A DNA stretch of 64,000 nt from JACIYW01 sp014359745 (GTDB lineage: Bacteria; Pseudomonadota; Alphaproteobacteria; Rhodobacterales; Rhodobacteraceae). Where the stretch lies: contig JBNPWE010000001.1 in assembly GCA_050433985.1 (NCBI GenBank), forward strand, positions 248,001 to 312,000. Direction: 5' to 3'. The notes beneath the pieces are model-generated. The model worked only from the letters and a program-made list of their open reading frames with translations, ran no database searches and was not told the origin of the DNA. This document shows positions 56,745 to 64,000 of this stretch, piece by piece. A program made the position numbers and the translations under genes. How positions within the stretch are numbered: the first letter of the stretch is position 1; each line of letters opens with the position of its first letter.

Positions 56745-58070
56745 TTATCGTGTGTAAAGAACATCCGGCAGCCAGGTGACCAGCGCCGGAAACACCGCAA
56801 CAAGCAGGCACATCACAATGATGAGCCCGATGAACGGGAACACGCCGCGAATTATGGACGATGTGCGCAGCTCTTTCGGGGCGATGGCGCGCAGGTAGAA
56901 CAGCGCATAGCCGAATGGCGGTGTCAGGAACGATGTCTGCAACACCACGGCCATCAGAACCACGAACCATAAAAGATTCACATCAGGCATTTCCTGAATG
57001 ATCGGCAGGAAGATCGGGAAGGACAGCAGCACGATCCCCGTCCAGTCCAGAAATGCCCCCAGGATGAACACGATCCCCATCATCATGGTGATCAGCATCC
57101 AGGGTTCCATATCCAGGGTGCGGATCAGATCCTGCGTGGCGCGCAGCCCGCCGGTGATGTTGAACACCCCGGTAAAGGCCGTGGCGCCCACGATGATGAA
57201 CAGGATCATCGCCGAGGTGCGACCGGTTTCCACCATCGCGCCGTAAAAGCTTGCCAGCCGGAACTTGCCCCGCGCGATCACGATCAAAAGCGCCAGCGCC
57301 GCCCCGATGGCCGACGCCTCGGTCGCGGTGGCGATCCCGGCCAGAAGCGATCCCAGAATGCCGAAGATCAGCACCAGCGGCGGCAGCGCTTCCAGCAGCA
57401 GCATCCGCACCAGCGTGGCGCGGCCGACCTTTTCGTCGGGTTCCACCGCAGGCGCCAGATCCGGCCGCAGAACCGAGATGACATAGACGTAAAGGGCGTA
57501 ACTGAGCCCCAGAAGCAAACCGGGCATCATCGCGCCGGCAAACAATTCCCCCACCGACAGCGGCGAATAACTGGCCATCAGGATCAGCATGATCGAGGGC
57601 GGTATCAGGATCCCCAGACAGCCCGAGGCCGCAATCACCCCCGTTGTCAGCGTCGGCGCATAGCCATATTGCAGCATCGGCCGCAGCGCCATCACCCCCA
57701 TCACCGTGATCGACGCGCCGATGATGCCCGTGGTGGCCGCCAGCAGGATGGAAATGAACACCACCGCCAGCGCCAGCCCGCCCCGCACCCGGCTAAGCAT
57801 CAGGCGCAGGGTTTCGAACATCCGGTCGGTCACGCCCGAATCCGACAGGAACCGCGCCATCAGCACGAACAGCGGAATGGCGATCAGGGTGTAATTGTCC
57901 AGCACATCGCCAAAGATGCGGTTGATCACGATGCCCAGCACCATCGGCTTGCCCGCGATGATCGCCGTCAGCACGGCGGTGCCGCCCAGAACGAAGGCCA
58001 GCGGATGCCCCATGAACAACCCGATCACAAGCAGGCTGAACATCAGAACGGCAATAAGTTCGGGGTTCAT
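56745..58070 (-). CDS. TRAP transporter large permease subunit (DctM type)
   Basis: A 441-residue membrane protein with about twelve helices. It contains typical DctM sequence such as IGASITVMGVMALRPML, ASGCLGILIPPSIMLILMA and the C-terminal FLTPPFGYALFYLRAIAP. It carries the sodium and substrate path of the tripartite transporter. The start overlaps the small subunit gene by four bases, ensuring coupled synthesis. Confidence 0.93.
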   Translation of the reverse strand: MNPELIAVLMFSLLVIGLFMGHPLAFVLGGTAVLTAIIAGKPMVLGIVINRIFGDVLDNYTLIAIPLFVLMARFLSDSGVTDRMFETLRLMLSRVRGGLALAVVFISILLAATTGIIGASITVMGVMALRPMLQYGYAPTLTTGVIAASGCLGILIPPSIMLILMASYSPLSVGELFAGAMMPGLLLGLSYALYVYVISVLRPDLAPAVEPDEKVGRATLVRMLLLEALPPLVLIFGILGSLLAGIATATEASAIGAALALLIVIARGKFRLASFYGAMVETGRTSAMILFIIVGATAFTGVFNITGGLRATQDLIRTLDMEPWMLITMMMGIVFILGAFLDWTGIVLLSFPIFLPIIQEMPDVNLLWFVVLMAVVLQTSFLTPPFGYALFYLRAIAPKELRTSSIIRGVFPFIGLIIVMCLLVAVFPALVTWLPDVLYTR

Positions 58071-58561
58071 TCAACGGCCTCCTGCCGGTCGAAGACAATC
58101 TTGATCACCTCGGCGATCCCTTGCAGCAACAACAGCCCCGCCGCGACGCACATCGCAATTTTCAGCGGATAAACCGGCATCTGGATCGCGCCATAGGTCA
58201 CCTCGCCCTGGTTCCAGGATCGCAGCGCGAAATCCCAGGATCGCGTGACGAACACCCAGGCGAACGGAAAGAAGAAGATCAGATATCCCAGCAAATCAAT
58301 CGCCCGCTGCGCGCGCGCATTCAGTTTCTCGGTCACGATATCAACCCGCACATGCGCCTTGTGGCGCAGCGCATAGCCGCCCAGCATGATGAAATAGAAA
58401 CCGAACATCTGTTTGGATACGTCAAAGGCCCATCTTGTCGGCTCATTGAACGCATAGCGCAGAATGACATCATAGATGATGATGGCCGCAAACACGATTG
58501 CAAGGACCGATACGACCCGCCCCACGATCTCGTTAAGGCCGTTTATCGCACGCACGATCAT
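58067..58561 (-). CDS. TRAP transporter small permease subunit (DctQ type)
   Basis: A 164-residue membrane protein with four helices and family blocks IIIYDVILRYAFNEPTRWAFD, shortened here to its core DVILRYAFNEPTRWAFD, then FYFIMLGGYALRHKAHVRVD. DctQ associates with DctM and helps transport. First gene of the operon; a dispersed GAGTATTT repeat and the mutT 3' end lie upstream. Confidence 0.92.
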   Translation of the reverse strand: MIVRAINGLNEIVGRVVSVLAIVFAAIIIYDVILRYAFNEPTRWAFDVSKQMFGFYFIMLGGYALRHKAHVRVDIVTEKLNARAQRAIDLLGYLIFFFPFAWVFVTRSWDFALRSWNQGEVTYGAIQMPVYPLKIAMCVAAGLLLLQGIAEVIKIVFDRQEAVE

Positions 58562-58678
58562 GATGTTCCCCCCGCGACACCAAACAGTCCCGTAAAGCCG
58601 GGCGCCCGCCTTCGGTCAGCCGCCTCCCCTTGGGATGACGTTGGCGTGTTTCATGTGGAAATTCAAGCACCACACACC

Positions 58679-58730
58679 GTCACCACCAAGAAAACGTTCC
58701 TTCGCTTCATCTTGAAAAAATACTTGTCCG
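58679..58730 (-). repeat. Dispersed GAGTATTT repeat, copy e
   Basis: On the minus strand AAGTATTTTTTCAAGATGAA is followed by GCGAAGGAACGTTTTCTTGG and TGGTGAC. The core and the CGTTTTCT-GGTGGT tail match copy c over about 45 bases. It lies 64 bases after the mutT stop in the same orientation and 118 bases before dctQ. Confidence 0.7.
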
Positions 58731-58794
58731 TCGATTCCGGTATAAAGTGGCTGGTGGGCGGCAAGGTAGCTCATGCGACTGACAGGGATCCGGT

Positions 58795-59193
58795 CTAAAG
58801 CCAGTCGCGCAGGATCGGGATCAGCGGCAGGTCGGCGGGCGGCATCGGGTAGGTGCGCAGATCGGCCGCGCGCACCCATTTCAACACCTGCCCTTCGCGC
58901 GGATGCGGCACGCCTTGCCATTTGCGGCAGGCAAAGACCGGCATCAGCAGGTGAAAATCCGGGTAGGCATGGCTGGCGAATGTCAGGGGCGCAAGGCAGC
59001 TAGCCCATGTGTCGATGCCCAGTTCCTCGTGCAACTCGCGGATCAGCGCCGCCTCGGGGGTCTCATGCGCTTCCACCTTGCCGCCGGGAAATTCCCACAG
59101 GCCGGCCATGGATTTGCCTTCGGGGCGCTGCGCCAGCAACACGCGGCCATCCACGTCGATCAGCGCGACGGCGGAAACCAGGACCAGTTTCAA
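58795..59193 (-). CDS. mutT: Nudix hydrolase MutT (8-oxo-dGTP diphosphatase)
   Basis: A 132-residue Nudix protein with the complete box GGKVEAHETPEAALIRELHEEL at about residues 38-58. The start is VLVSAVALIDVDGRVLLAQRPEGK, typical of MutT, which removes 8-oxo-dGTP to prevent mutation. Its start overlaps the argJ stop by four bases, a common alphaproteobacterial linkage. A dispersed repeat follows the stop. Confidence 0.9.
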   Translation of the reverse strand: MKLVLVSAVALIDVDGRVLLAQRPEGKSMAGLWEFPGGKVEAHETPEAALIRELHEELGIDTWASCLAPLTFASHAYPDFHLLMPVFACRKWQGVPHPREGQVLKWVRAADLRTYPMPPADLPLIPILRDWL

Positions 59194-60584
59194 GAACGAT
59201 AGTCGGCGTTGATGTCGATATAGCGGTGGGTCAGATCGCAGGTCCAGACCGTCATCGCGGCGCGGCCAAGGCCCAGATCAACGCCGATGCGGATATCCTG
59301 CGCCTTCATGATCGCGGCCCCGTCGGCCTCGGCATACCCTTCGGCCACCTGACCGTCGCGCGCCACCTCTATGTCGCCAAAGCGGATCGACAGGCGGTCG
59401 CGGTCGGCTTGTGCGCCGGATTTGCCCACGGCCATCACGATGCGGCCCCAGTTCGGATCCTCGCCCGCGATGGCGGTTTTCACCAGGGGCGAATTGGCGA
59501 TGGAAAACGCCACGCGCCTTGCGTCGGCCTTGTCGACCGCGCCGGTGACGTTGATTTCAACGAATTTCGTCGCCCCTTCGCCATCGCGCACCACCTGATG
59601 CGCAAGGTCCAGCATCACCGCCCCCAGCGCCGCCTCGAAGGCGCGGGAGGGTTTGCTGCGCAGATCGGTGATCTCGGGTGCATCCGACTGGCCGGTGGCC
59701 GCCACGATCAGCGCGTCAGAGGTCGATGTGTCGCCATCAACCGTTATGGCGTTGAAGCTGGTTTCAACCTGCCGCGACAGGATTTTTTGCAGCCGGTCGG
59801 CCGATATTTTGGCGTCGGTAAAGATATAGACCAGCATCGTCGCCATGTCGGGGGCGATCATGCCCGAGCCCTTGGCGATCCCGGCGATTTTGATGGTGCC
59901 GCCGTCCACGATCACCTCGGCGCTGGCGCCCTTGGCGAAAGTATCGGTGGTCATGATCGCCTTTGCCGCGTCACCGATGCCGTCTGCTGCCAGCCCGGCG
60001 GCCAGGTCGGCGATTTTGGCGGTGATCCGATCATCGGGCAACGCTTCGCCGATGACCCCGGTCGATGCGGTGAACACCCGTGACGGCGGCACATCAAGGG
60101 CGGCCGCCACCGCGTCGGATATCCGCGCGACAGAGGCCACGCCATTCGCCCCGGTAAAGGCATTGGCATTGCCCGAGTTGACCAGAATAGCCGCCCCGGC
60201 GCCGCTGTCGACGCGCCCGGCAAGCTTGGCCTGACAATCCAGAACCGAAGCTGCCCGTGTCGCCGACCGGGTGAACACCCCGGCAATTGAGGTGCCGGGG
60301 GCCAGCCGCACCAGCATCACATCGGTGCGGCCGGGATAGCGCACACCGGCGGCCACGGCCGCAAATTCGACCCCGCCGATAACCGGCAGCGCCGGAAACC
60401 CGCCCTTTGGTGCCAGCGGAGAGACGATCTTTACCTTGGCAGGTTTGGCAGCCTGCGGGGCGGGCGCGACATCGGCCTTTTTCAGGGCCTGTTTTTTCGA
60501 CGACTTGGCGGCTTTCGCCTTGGTCTTGGCCTTGTCATCCTTGCCCTTGTCACTCTTGGCCTTTGTCTTTGTGTTCTTGGCCAT
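59190..60584 (-). CDS. argJ: Bifunctional glutamate N-acetyltransferase/amino-acid acetyltransferase ArgJ with lysine-rich leader
   Basis: A 464-residue ArgJ for the cyclic arginine pathway. The self-cleavage site is in KGSGMIAPDMATML, with nucleophile Thr249. Other blocks are VNSGNANAFTG, AIMTTDTFAKG and ITVDGDTSTSDA. The core begins near residue 54 (VSPLAPKGGFP). Before it is a leader of about 50 residues dominated by Lys and Ala (NTKTKAKSDKGKDDKAKTK). No internal start codon separates the leader from the core, so it appears to be translated. GGGGGAC precedes the ATG. It follows the PpiC gene by 26 bases and overlaps mutT. Confidence 0.93.
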   Translation of the reverse strand: MAKNTKTKAKSDKGKDDKAKTKAKAAKSSKKQALKKADVAPAPQAAKPAKVKIVSPLAPKGGFPALPVIGGVEFAAVAAGVRYPGRTDVMLVRLAPGTSIAGVFTRSATRAASVLDCQAKLAGRVDSGAGAAILVNSGNANAFTGANGVASVARISDAVAAALDVPPSRVFTASTGVIGEALPDDRITAKIADLAAGLAADGIGDAAKAIMTTDTFAKGASAEVIVDGGTIKIAGIAKGSGMIAPDMATMLVYIFTDAKISADRLQKILSRQVETSFNAITVDGDTSTSDALIVAATGQSDAPEITDLRSKPSRAFEAALGAVMLDLAHQVVRDGEGATKFVEINVTGAVDKADARRVAFSIANSPLVKTAIAGEDPNWGRIVMAVGKSGAQADRDRLSIRFGDIEVARDGQVAEGYAEADGAAIMKAQDIRIGVDLGLGRAAMTVWTCDLTHRYIDINADYRS

Positions 60585-60610
60585 GGCGTCCCCCGCAGAT
60601 GATGCTGTGT

Positions 60611-61519
60611 CTAGTTCTGCAAAAGGTTCTGATTGCTCAGCACGCTGCGGTCAACCCCTTCGGTGGATCGGGTGATGCTGGCCGCGTCGGTGACCTTGCC
60701 GATCAGCGCTTCGGCGGCCTGCCGCTGAAGCGTGCCGGCAAGTTCCTCGCGGGCTTCTTCCAGGGTGGGGGCGGTGGTTTGACGGGTATCGTTAAGCTTG
60801 ATCAGATGCCAGCCGAATTGCGTCTGGACCGGGCCTGCCACCTCGCCCTTTTTCATCGCTTTGATCGCGGTTTCGAACTCCGGCACCATTGCACCCTCGC
60901 CGAACCAGCCCAGATCGCCACCGGATTGCGCGGCGCCATCGGTTGAATGTTCCTTGGCCTGTTCGGCAAAATCGGCGCCGCCGTCGATCGCGGCCTTGAT
61001 GGTTTTGGCCTCTTCCTCGGTCTCCACGATGATATGGGCGGCGTTGTATTCGGTGGCGGGCACAAAATCGCCATAGGTGCTTTCATAAAGCGCCTTGATC
61101 GCCTCATCGGTGACGGCAGATTCCGCCGCGCGGGACAACGCCGCCCCGGCCAGGTAAGACCGGCGGTTGGTTTCCAGCGCCAGCTTGTCGGTGCGGCTCA
61201 GGTCATCACCAAGGTTCTGGACCAGCGCGGTCTGCTGTATCAACTGTTCCAGAATCCCGTCGAACAGCACCTCATCGGGCAGTTGCCGGTATTGCTGGGG
61301 CAACTGACCGCGCAACGAAATCATGTCGCCCACGGTGATTTCGATGCCATTGACGGTGGCAACGACGGTATCGGCTGTGGCATCGACCTTTGGCGCGGTT
61401 TTTTCAGCGGTGGCGGCGGGCTCTGCGGCCTTTCCGGTTGCGCTGTCTTGCGCCATGGCGGGCGATGTGATCGCCAGTGCTGCGGCGAGGCCGGCGAAAA
61501 GTCGTATTCTGGTGGTCAT
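60611..61519 (-). CDS. Periplasmic peptidyl-prolyl isomerase (PpiC/SurA-like)
   Basis: A 302-residue parvulin-type isomerase. The signal peptide covers about 1-23 (ending PAMA), and a low-complexity Ala/Thr/Glu linker follows. A SurA-like N-terminal helical part and one parvulin domain (HIIVETEEEAKTIKAAID, GGDLGWFGEGAMVPEFE, TQFGWHLIKL) complete it. It folds exported proteins in the periplasm. It is divergent from secA and precedes argJ by 26 bases, the usual secA/PpiC/argJ/mutT neighbourhood of Rhodobacterales. Confidence 0.9.
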   Translation of the reverse strand: MTTRIRLFAGLAAALAITSPAMAQDSATGKAAEPAATAEKTAPKVDATADTVVATVNGIEITVGDMISLRGQLPQQYRQLPDEVLFDGILEQLIQQTALVQNLGDDLSRTDKLALETNRRSYLAGAALSRAAESAVTDEAIKALYESTYGDFVPATEYNAAHIIVETEEEAKTIKAAIDGGADFAEQAKEHSTDGAAQSGGDLGWFGEGAMVPEFETAIKAMKKGEVAGPVQTQFGWHLIKLNDTRQTTAPTLEEAREELAGTLQRQAAEALIGKVTDAASITRSTEGVDRSVLSNQNLLQN

Positions 61520-61699
61520 GTCGTCTCTCCTGCATGGGCCATGCCGGCCCCTTGACGTTGACACTCCGCAGACAGCCGCTTACATCGCCAATGGCTGGCC
61601 GAGACCGCCCGCAGGTGTGTGACGTTCTAGGCGTGCGCATCGGGCGGGACAAGGCCAAGGCCATAACGAACCTGTCACGGCGCGGCAATCGGAGAAAAC

Positions 61700-64000
61700 A
61701 TGCTTGGTCTGGGAACTCTCGCCAAAAAGGTGTTTGGCACGCCGAATGACCGCAAGATCAAGGCGACACGTCCGATCGTTGAAAAGATCAACGCGCTGGA
61801 GCCTGAATATTCCGCCCTGTCCGACGAAGGGCTGAAGGCCAAGACGGTGGAATTCAAGGAGCGGCTGGAAAAAGGCGAAAGCCTTGACGATCTGCTGCCC
61901 GAGGCTTTCGCCAATTGCCGCGAGGCGGCGCGCCGCGCCCTGGGCCTGCGGGCCTTTGACGTGCAGCTCATGGGCGGGATCTTTCTGCATCAGGGCAATA
62001 TCGCCGAAATGAAAACCGGCGAAGGCAAGACACTTGTCGCCACCTTTCCGGCCTATCTGAACGCGCTGACCGGCAAGGGCGTGCATATCGTCACCGTCAA
62101 CGATTACCTTGTGCGCCGCGATGCGGAATGGATGGGCAAGGTTTATGCCGCCCTTGGCATGACAACCGGGGTCATCGTGCCCCACCAGCCAGACGCGGAA
62201 AAACGCGCCGGGTATCAGGCCGATATCAGCTATGCCACCAATAACGAACTTGGCTTTGACTATCTGCGCGACAACATGCGCTCTGAACTCAAGGACATGG
62301 TGCAGCGCGGCCATTTCTATGCCATCGTTGACGAGGTAGACAGCATCCTGATCGACGAGGCGCGCACACCCCTGATCATTTCCGGCCCGTCGCAGGACCG
62401 ATCCGACCTGTATCGCACCATAGATCGGTTCATCCCCGATCTTTTGCCCGAACATTACGCGCTCGATGAAAAAACCCGCAACGTGACCTATACCGAAGAG
62501 GGCAACGAATTCATCGAGGACAAGCTTCTGAAAGCTGGCATCCTGCCCGAAGGCCAGTCGCTTTATGATCCCGAATCCGCCTCATTGGTGCATCACGTCA
62601 CCCAGGGGCTGCGGGCACACAAGCTGTTCCAGAAGGAAAAGGACTATATCGTCCGCAATGGCGAAGTGATGCTGATCGATGAATTTTCCGGCCGCATGAT
62701 GCAGGGTCGGCGCCTGTCGGACGGGCTTCATCAGGCGATCGAGGCCAAGGAAGGCGTCGAGATTCAGCCGGAAAACATCACCCTCGCCTCTGTCACCTTC
62801 CAGAACTATTTCCGGCTTTACGAAAAACTTTCAGGCATGACCGGCACGGCAGTGACCGAGGCCGAGGAATTCGCCGAAATCTATCGCCTCGGCGTGGTCG
62901 AGGTGCCAACCAACAAGCCGATCATGCGCATCGATGAACACGATCAGGTTTACCGCACCGTGCGCGAAAAATATCAGGGCGTGATCGAATCGATCAACGA
63001 AGCCCATGCCAAGGGCCAGCCGATCCTTGTCGGCACCACCTCGATCGAGAAATCGGAAGAACTGTCCAGGCTCCTGAAAGATGCCGGGATCGAACACAAC
63101 GTCCTCAACGCCCGCCACCACGAACAAGAGGCCAAGATCGTGGCCGAGGCCGGCCGCCTTGGCGCGGTCACCATCGCCACCAACATGGCCGGGCGCGGCA
63201 CCGATATTCAGCTTGGCGGCAATGTCGAACTGAAGGTGCTGGAAGAACTCGCCGCCAACCCCGACGCCCATCCCGACGAGGTGCGCGCCCGGATAGAGGC
63301 CGAACATGCCGATGAAAAGGCCAGGGTGATAGAGGCCGGCGGCCTGTTCGTGCTGGCCACCGAACGCCACGAAAGCCGCCGCATCGACAACCAGTTGCGC
63401 GGCCGGTCCGGTCGGCAGGGCGATCCGGGCCGATCCAGTTTCTTCCTGTCGCTTCAGGATGATCTGATGCGGATATTCGGGTCGGAGCGGCTGGAAAAGG
63501 TTCTGTCCTCGCTGGGCATGAAGGAAGGCGAGGCGATCGTGCACCCCTGGGTGAACAAATCTCTGGAAAAGGCCCAGGCCAAGGTCGAGGGCCGCAACTT
63601 TGATATCCGCAAGCAATTGCTGAAATTCGACGATGTGATGAACGATCAGCGCAAGGTGATCTTCGGCCAGCGCATGGAGATCATGGAGGCCGAGGATCTT
63701 TCGGAAATCGTCGCCGATATGCGCCATCAGGTCATCGATGACCTGGTTGATGAATACCTGCCGCCGAAATCCTATGCCGATCAGTGGGATGTGCAGGGCC
63801 TTTATGCCGCCTGCCTGCAAAAACTGGGCATCGACGTGCCGGTCATCGGTTGGGCCGATGAAGACGGCGTTGATCAGGATATCGTGCGCGAACGCCTGTA
63901 TGAGGCGTCGGATACCTTCATGTCCGAAAAGGCCGAAAAATTCGGTGCCGAAACGATGCGCACCATCGAAAAGCAGTTGCTGCTGCAAACCATCGATACC
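61700..64000 (+). CDS. secA: Preprotein translocase ATPase SecA (3' end outside the window)
   Basis: The first 767 codons of SecA, the motor of Sec protein export. It starts MLGLGTLAKKVFGTPNDRK. The Walker A motif MKTGEGKT is at residues 104-111, the DEAD-like Walker B is in IVDEVDSILIDEARTPL, and GTTSIEKSEELS and TNMAGRGTDIQLGG belong to the second nucleotide-binding fold. The helical scaffold begins near RNFDIRKQLLKFDDVMNDQR. The gene is open to the window edge; about 130 further residues, including a zinc-binding tail, are expected. GGAGAAAAC precedes the ATG. Confidence 0.96.
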   Translation, partial: MLGLGTLAKKVFGTPNDRKIKATRPIVEKINALEPEYSALSDEGLKAKTVEFKERLEKGESLDDLLPEAFANCREAARRALGLRAFDVQLMGGIFLHQGNIAEMKTGEGKTLVATFPAYLNALTGKGVHIVTVNDYLVRRDAEWMGKVYAALGMTTGVIVPHQPDAEKRAGYQADISYATNNELGFDYLRDNMRSELKDMVQRGHFYAIVDEVDSILIDEARTPLIISGPSQDRSDLYRTIDRFIPDLLPEHYALDEKTRNVTYTEEGNEFIEDKLLKAGILPEGQSLYDPESASLVHHVTQGLRAHKLFQKEKDYIVRNGEVMLIDEFSGRMMQGRRLSDGLHQAIEAKEGVEIQPENITLASVTFQNYFRLYEKLSGMTGTAVTEAEEFAEIYRLGVVEVPTNKPIMRIDEHDQVYRTVREKYQGVIESINEAHAKGQPILVGTTSIEKSEELSRLLKDAGIEHNVLNARHHEQEAKIVAEAGRLGAVTIATNMAGRGTDIQLGGNVELKVLEELAANPDAHPDEVRARIEAEHADEKARVIEAGGLFVLATERHESRRIDNQLRGRSGRQGDPGRSSFFLSLQDDLMRIFGSERLEKVLSSLGMKEGEAIVHPWVNKSLEKAQAKVEGRNFDIRKQLLKFDDVMNDQRKVIFGQRMEIMEAEDLSEIVADMRHQVIDDLVDEYLPPKSYADQWDVQGLYAACLQKLGIDVPVIGWADEDGVDQDIVRERLYEASDTFMSEKAEKFGAETMRTIEKQLLLQTIDT

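Overview
The window is GC-rich, densely packed alphaproteobacterial DNA and almost certainly comes from a member of the Rhodobacterales (Rhodobacteraceae). The evidence is the lepB-rnc-era gene order, an RpoE-ChrR pair next to lipid-modification genes as in Rhodobacter sphaeroides, a CenR-type response regulator, a DcaP-like porin, an Fnr-type box, a GAAC-N7-GAAC SOS box and many four-base ATGA gene overlaps. Most of it is ordinary chromosomal backbone. I see no prophage, insertion sequence, CRISPR array or rRNA operon; one tRNA gene is present.

Layout. 1-3.5 kb: leftward acpS-lepB-rnc-era-DUF1491 and the start of an MFS transporter. The pdxJ gene normally expected upstream of acpS survives only as a short frameshifted C-terminal remnant. 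3.8-10 kb: a secreted nuclease, an Fnr-boxed DUF465 gene, a CoxG-like protein, hemP, pccB, a 43-residue lipoprotein, a hypothetical gene and a porin. 10.6-15.3 kb: an SOS-boxed DnaE2 polymerase that lacks its C-terminal OB region and has no imuAB beside it, then a periplasmic glucan protein. 15.3-20.5 kb: YebC, a methionine sulfoxide reductase, a STAS/anti-sigma-kinase pair, an L,D-transpeptidase, RibA and CenR. 20.7-27 kb: XthA, a yjbH-yjbF-yjbE-like exopolysaccharide locus, and cnoX-LON-trm112. 26.7-34.2 kb: two glycosyltransferases, then a five-gene leftward operon (SDR, DUF3833, MFS, DUF1365, FAD oxidoreductase) divergent from rpoE-chrR, probably a singlet-oxygen or membrane-lipid stress regulon.

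34.3-48 kb: NAD salvage (pncB, pncA) flanking a hybrid histidine kinase, tRNA hydroxylase TrhO, the TIGR01620/YcjX pair, a zinc uptake locus (zur-znuC-znuB divergent from znuA across two palindromes), a KDGal kinase and urate hydroxylase PuuD. 48-53 kb: an Rrf2 regulator with four clustered cysteines, tRNA-Arg(ACG), a histidine kinase, and a flavin reductase/TVP38 pair. 53-64 kb: rpmH-rnpA-yidD with an attenuator-like hairpin, an RTX-repeat protein, a TRAP transporter, mutT-argJ-PpiC, and divergent secA running off the right edge.

The most notable non-gene signal is a family of at least six short dispersed repeats with the core GAGTATTT-N4-CnAGAnGATGAA, five of them downstream of and in the same orientation as a gene. 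Other points of interest are the pdxJ remnant, the truncated DnaE2 with in-frame 30-bp repeats, several other short tandem duplications, and an unusual lysine-rich N-terminus on ArgJ.
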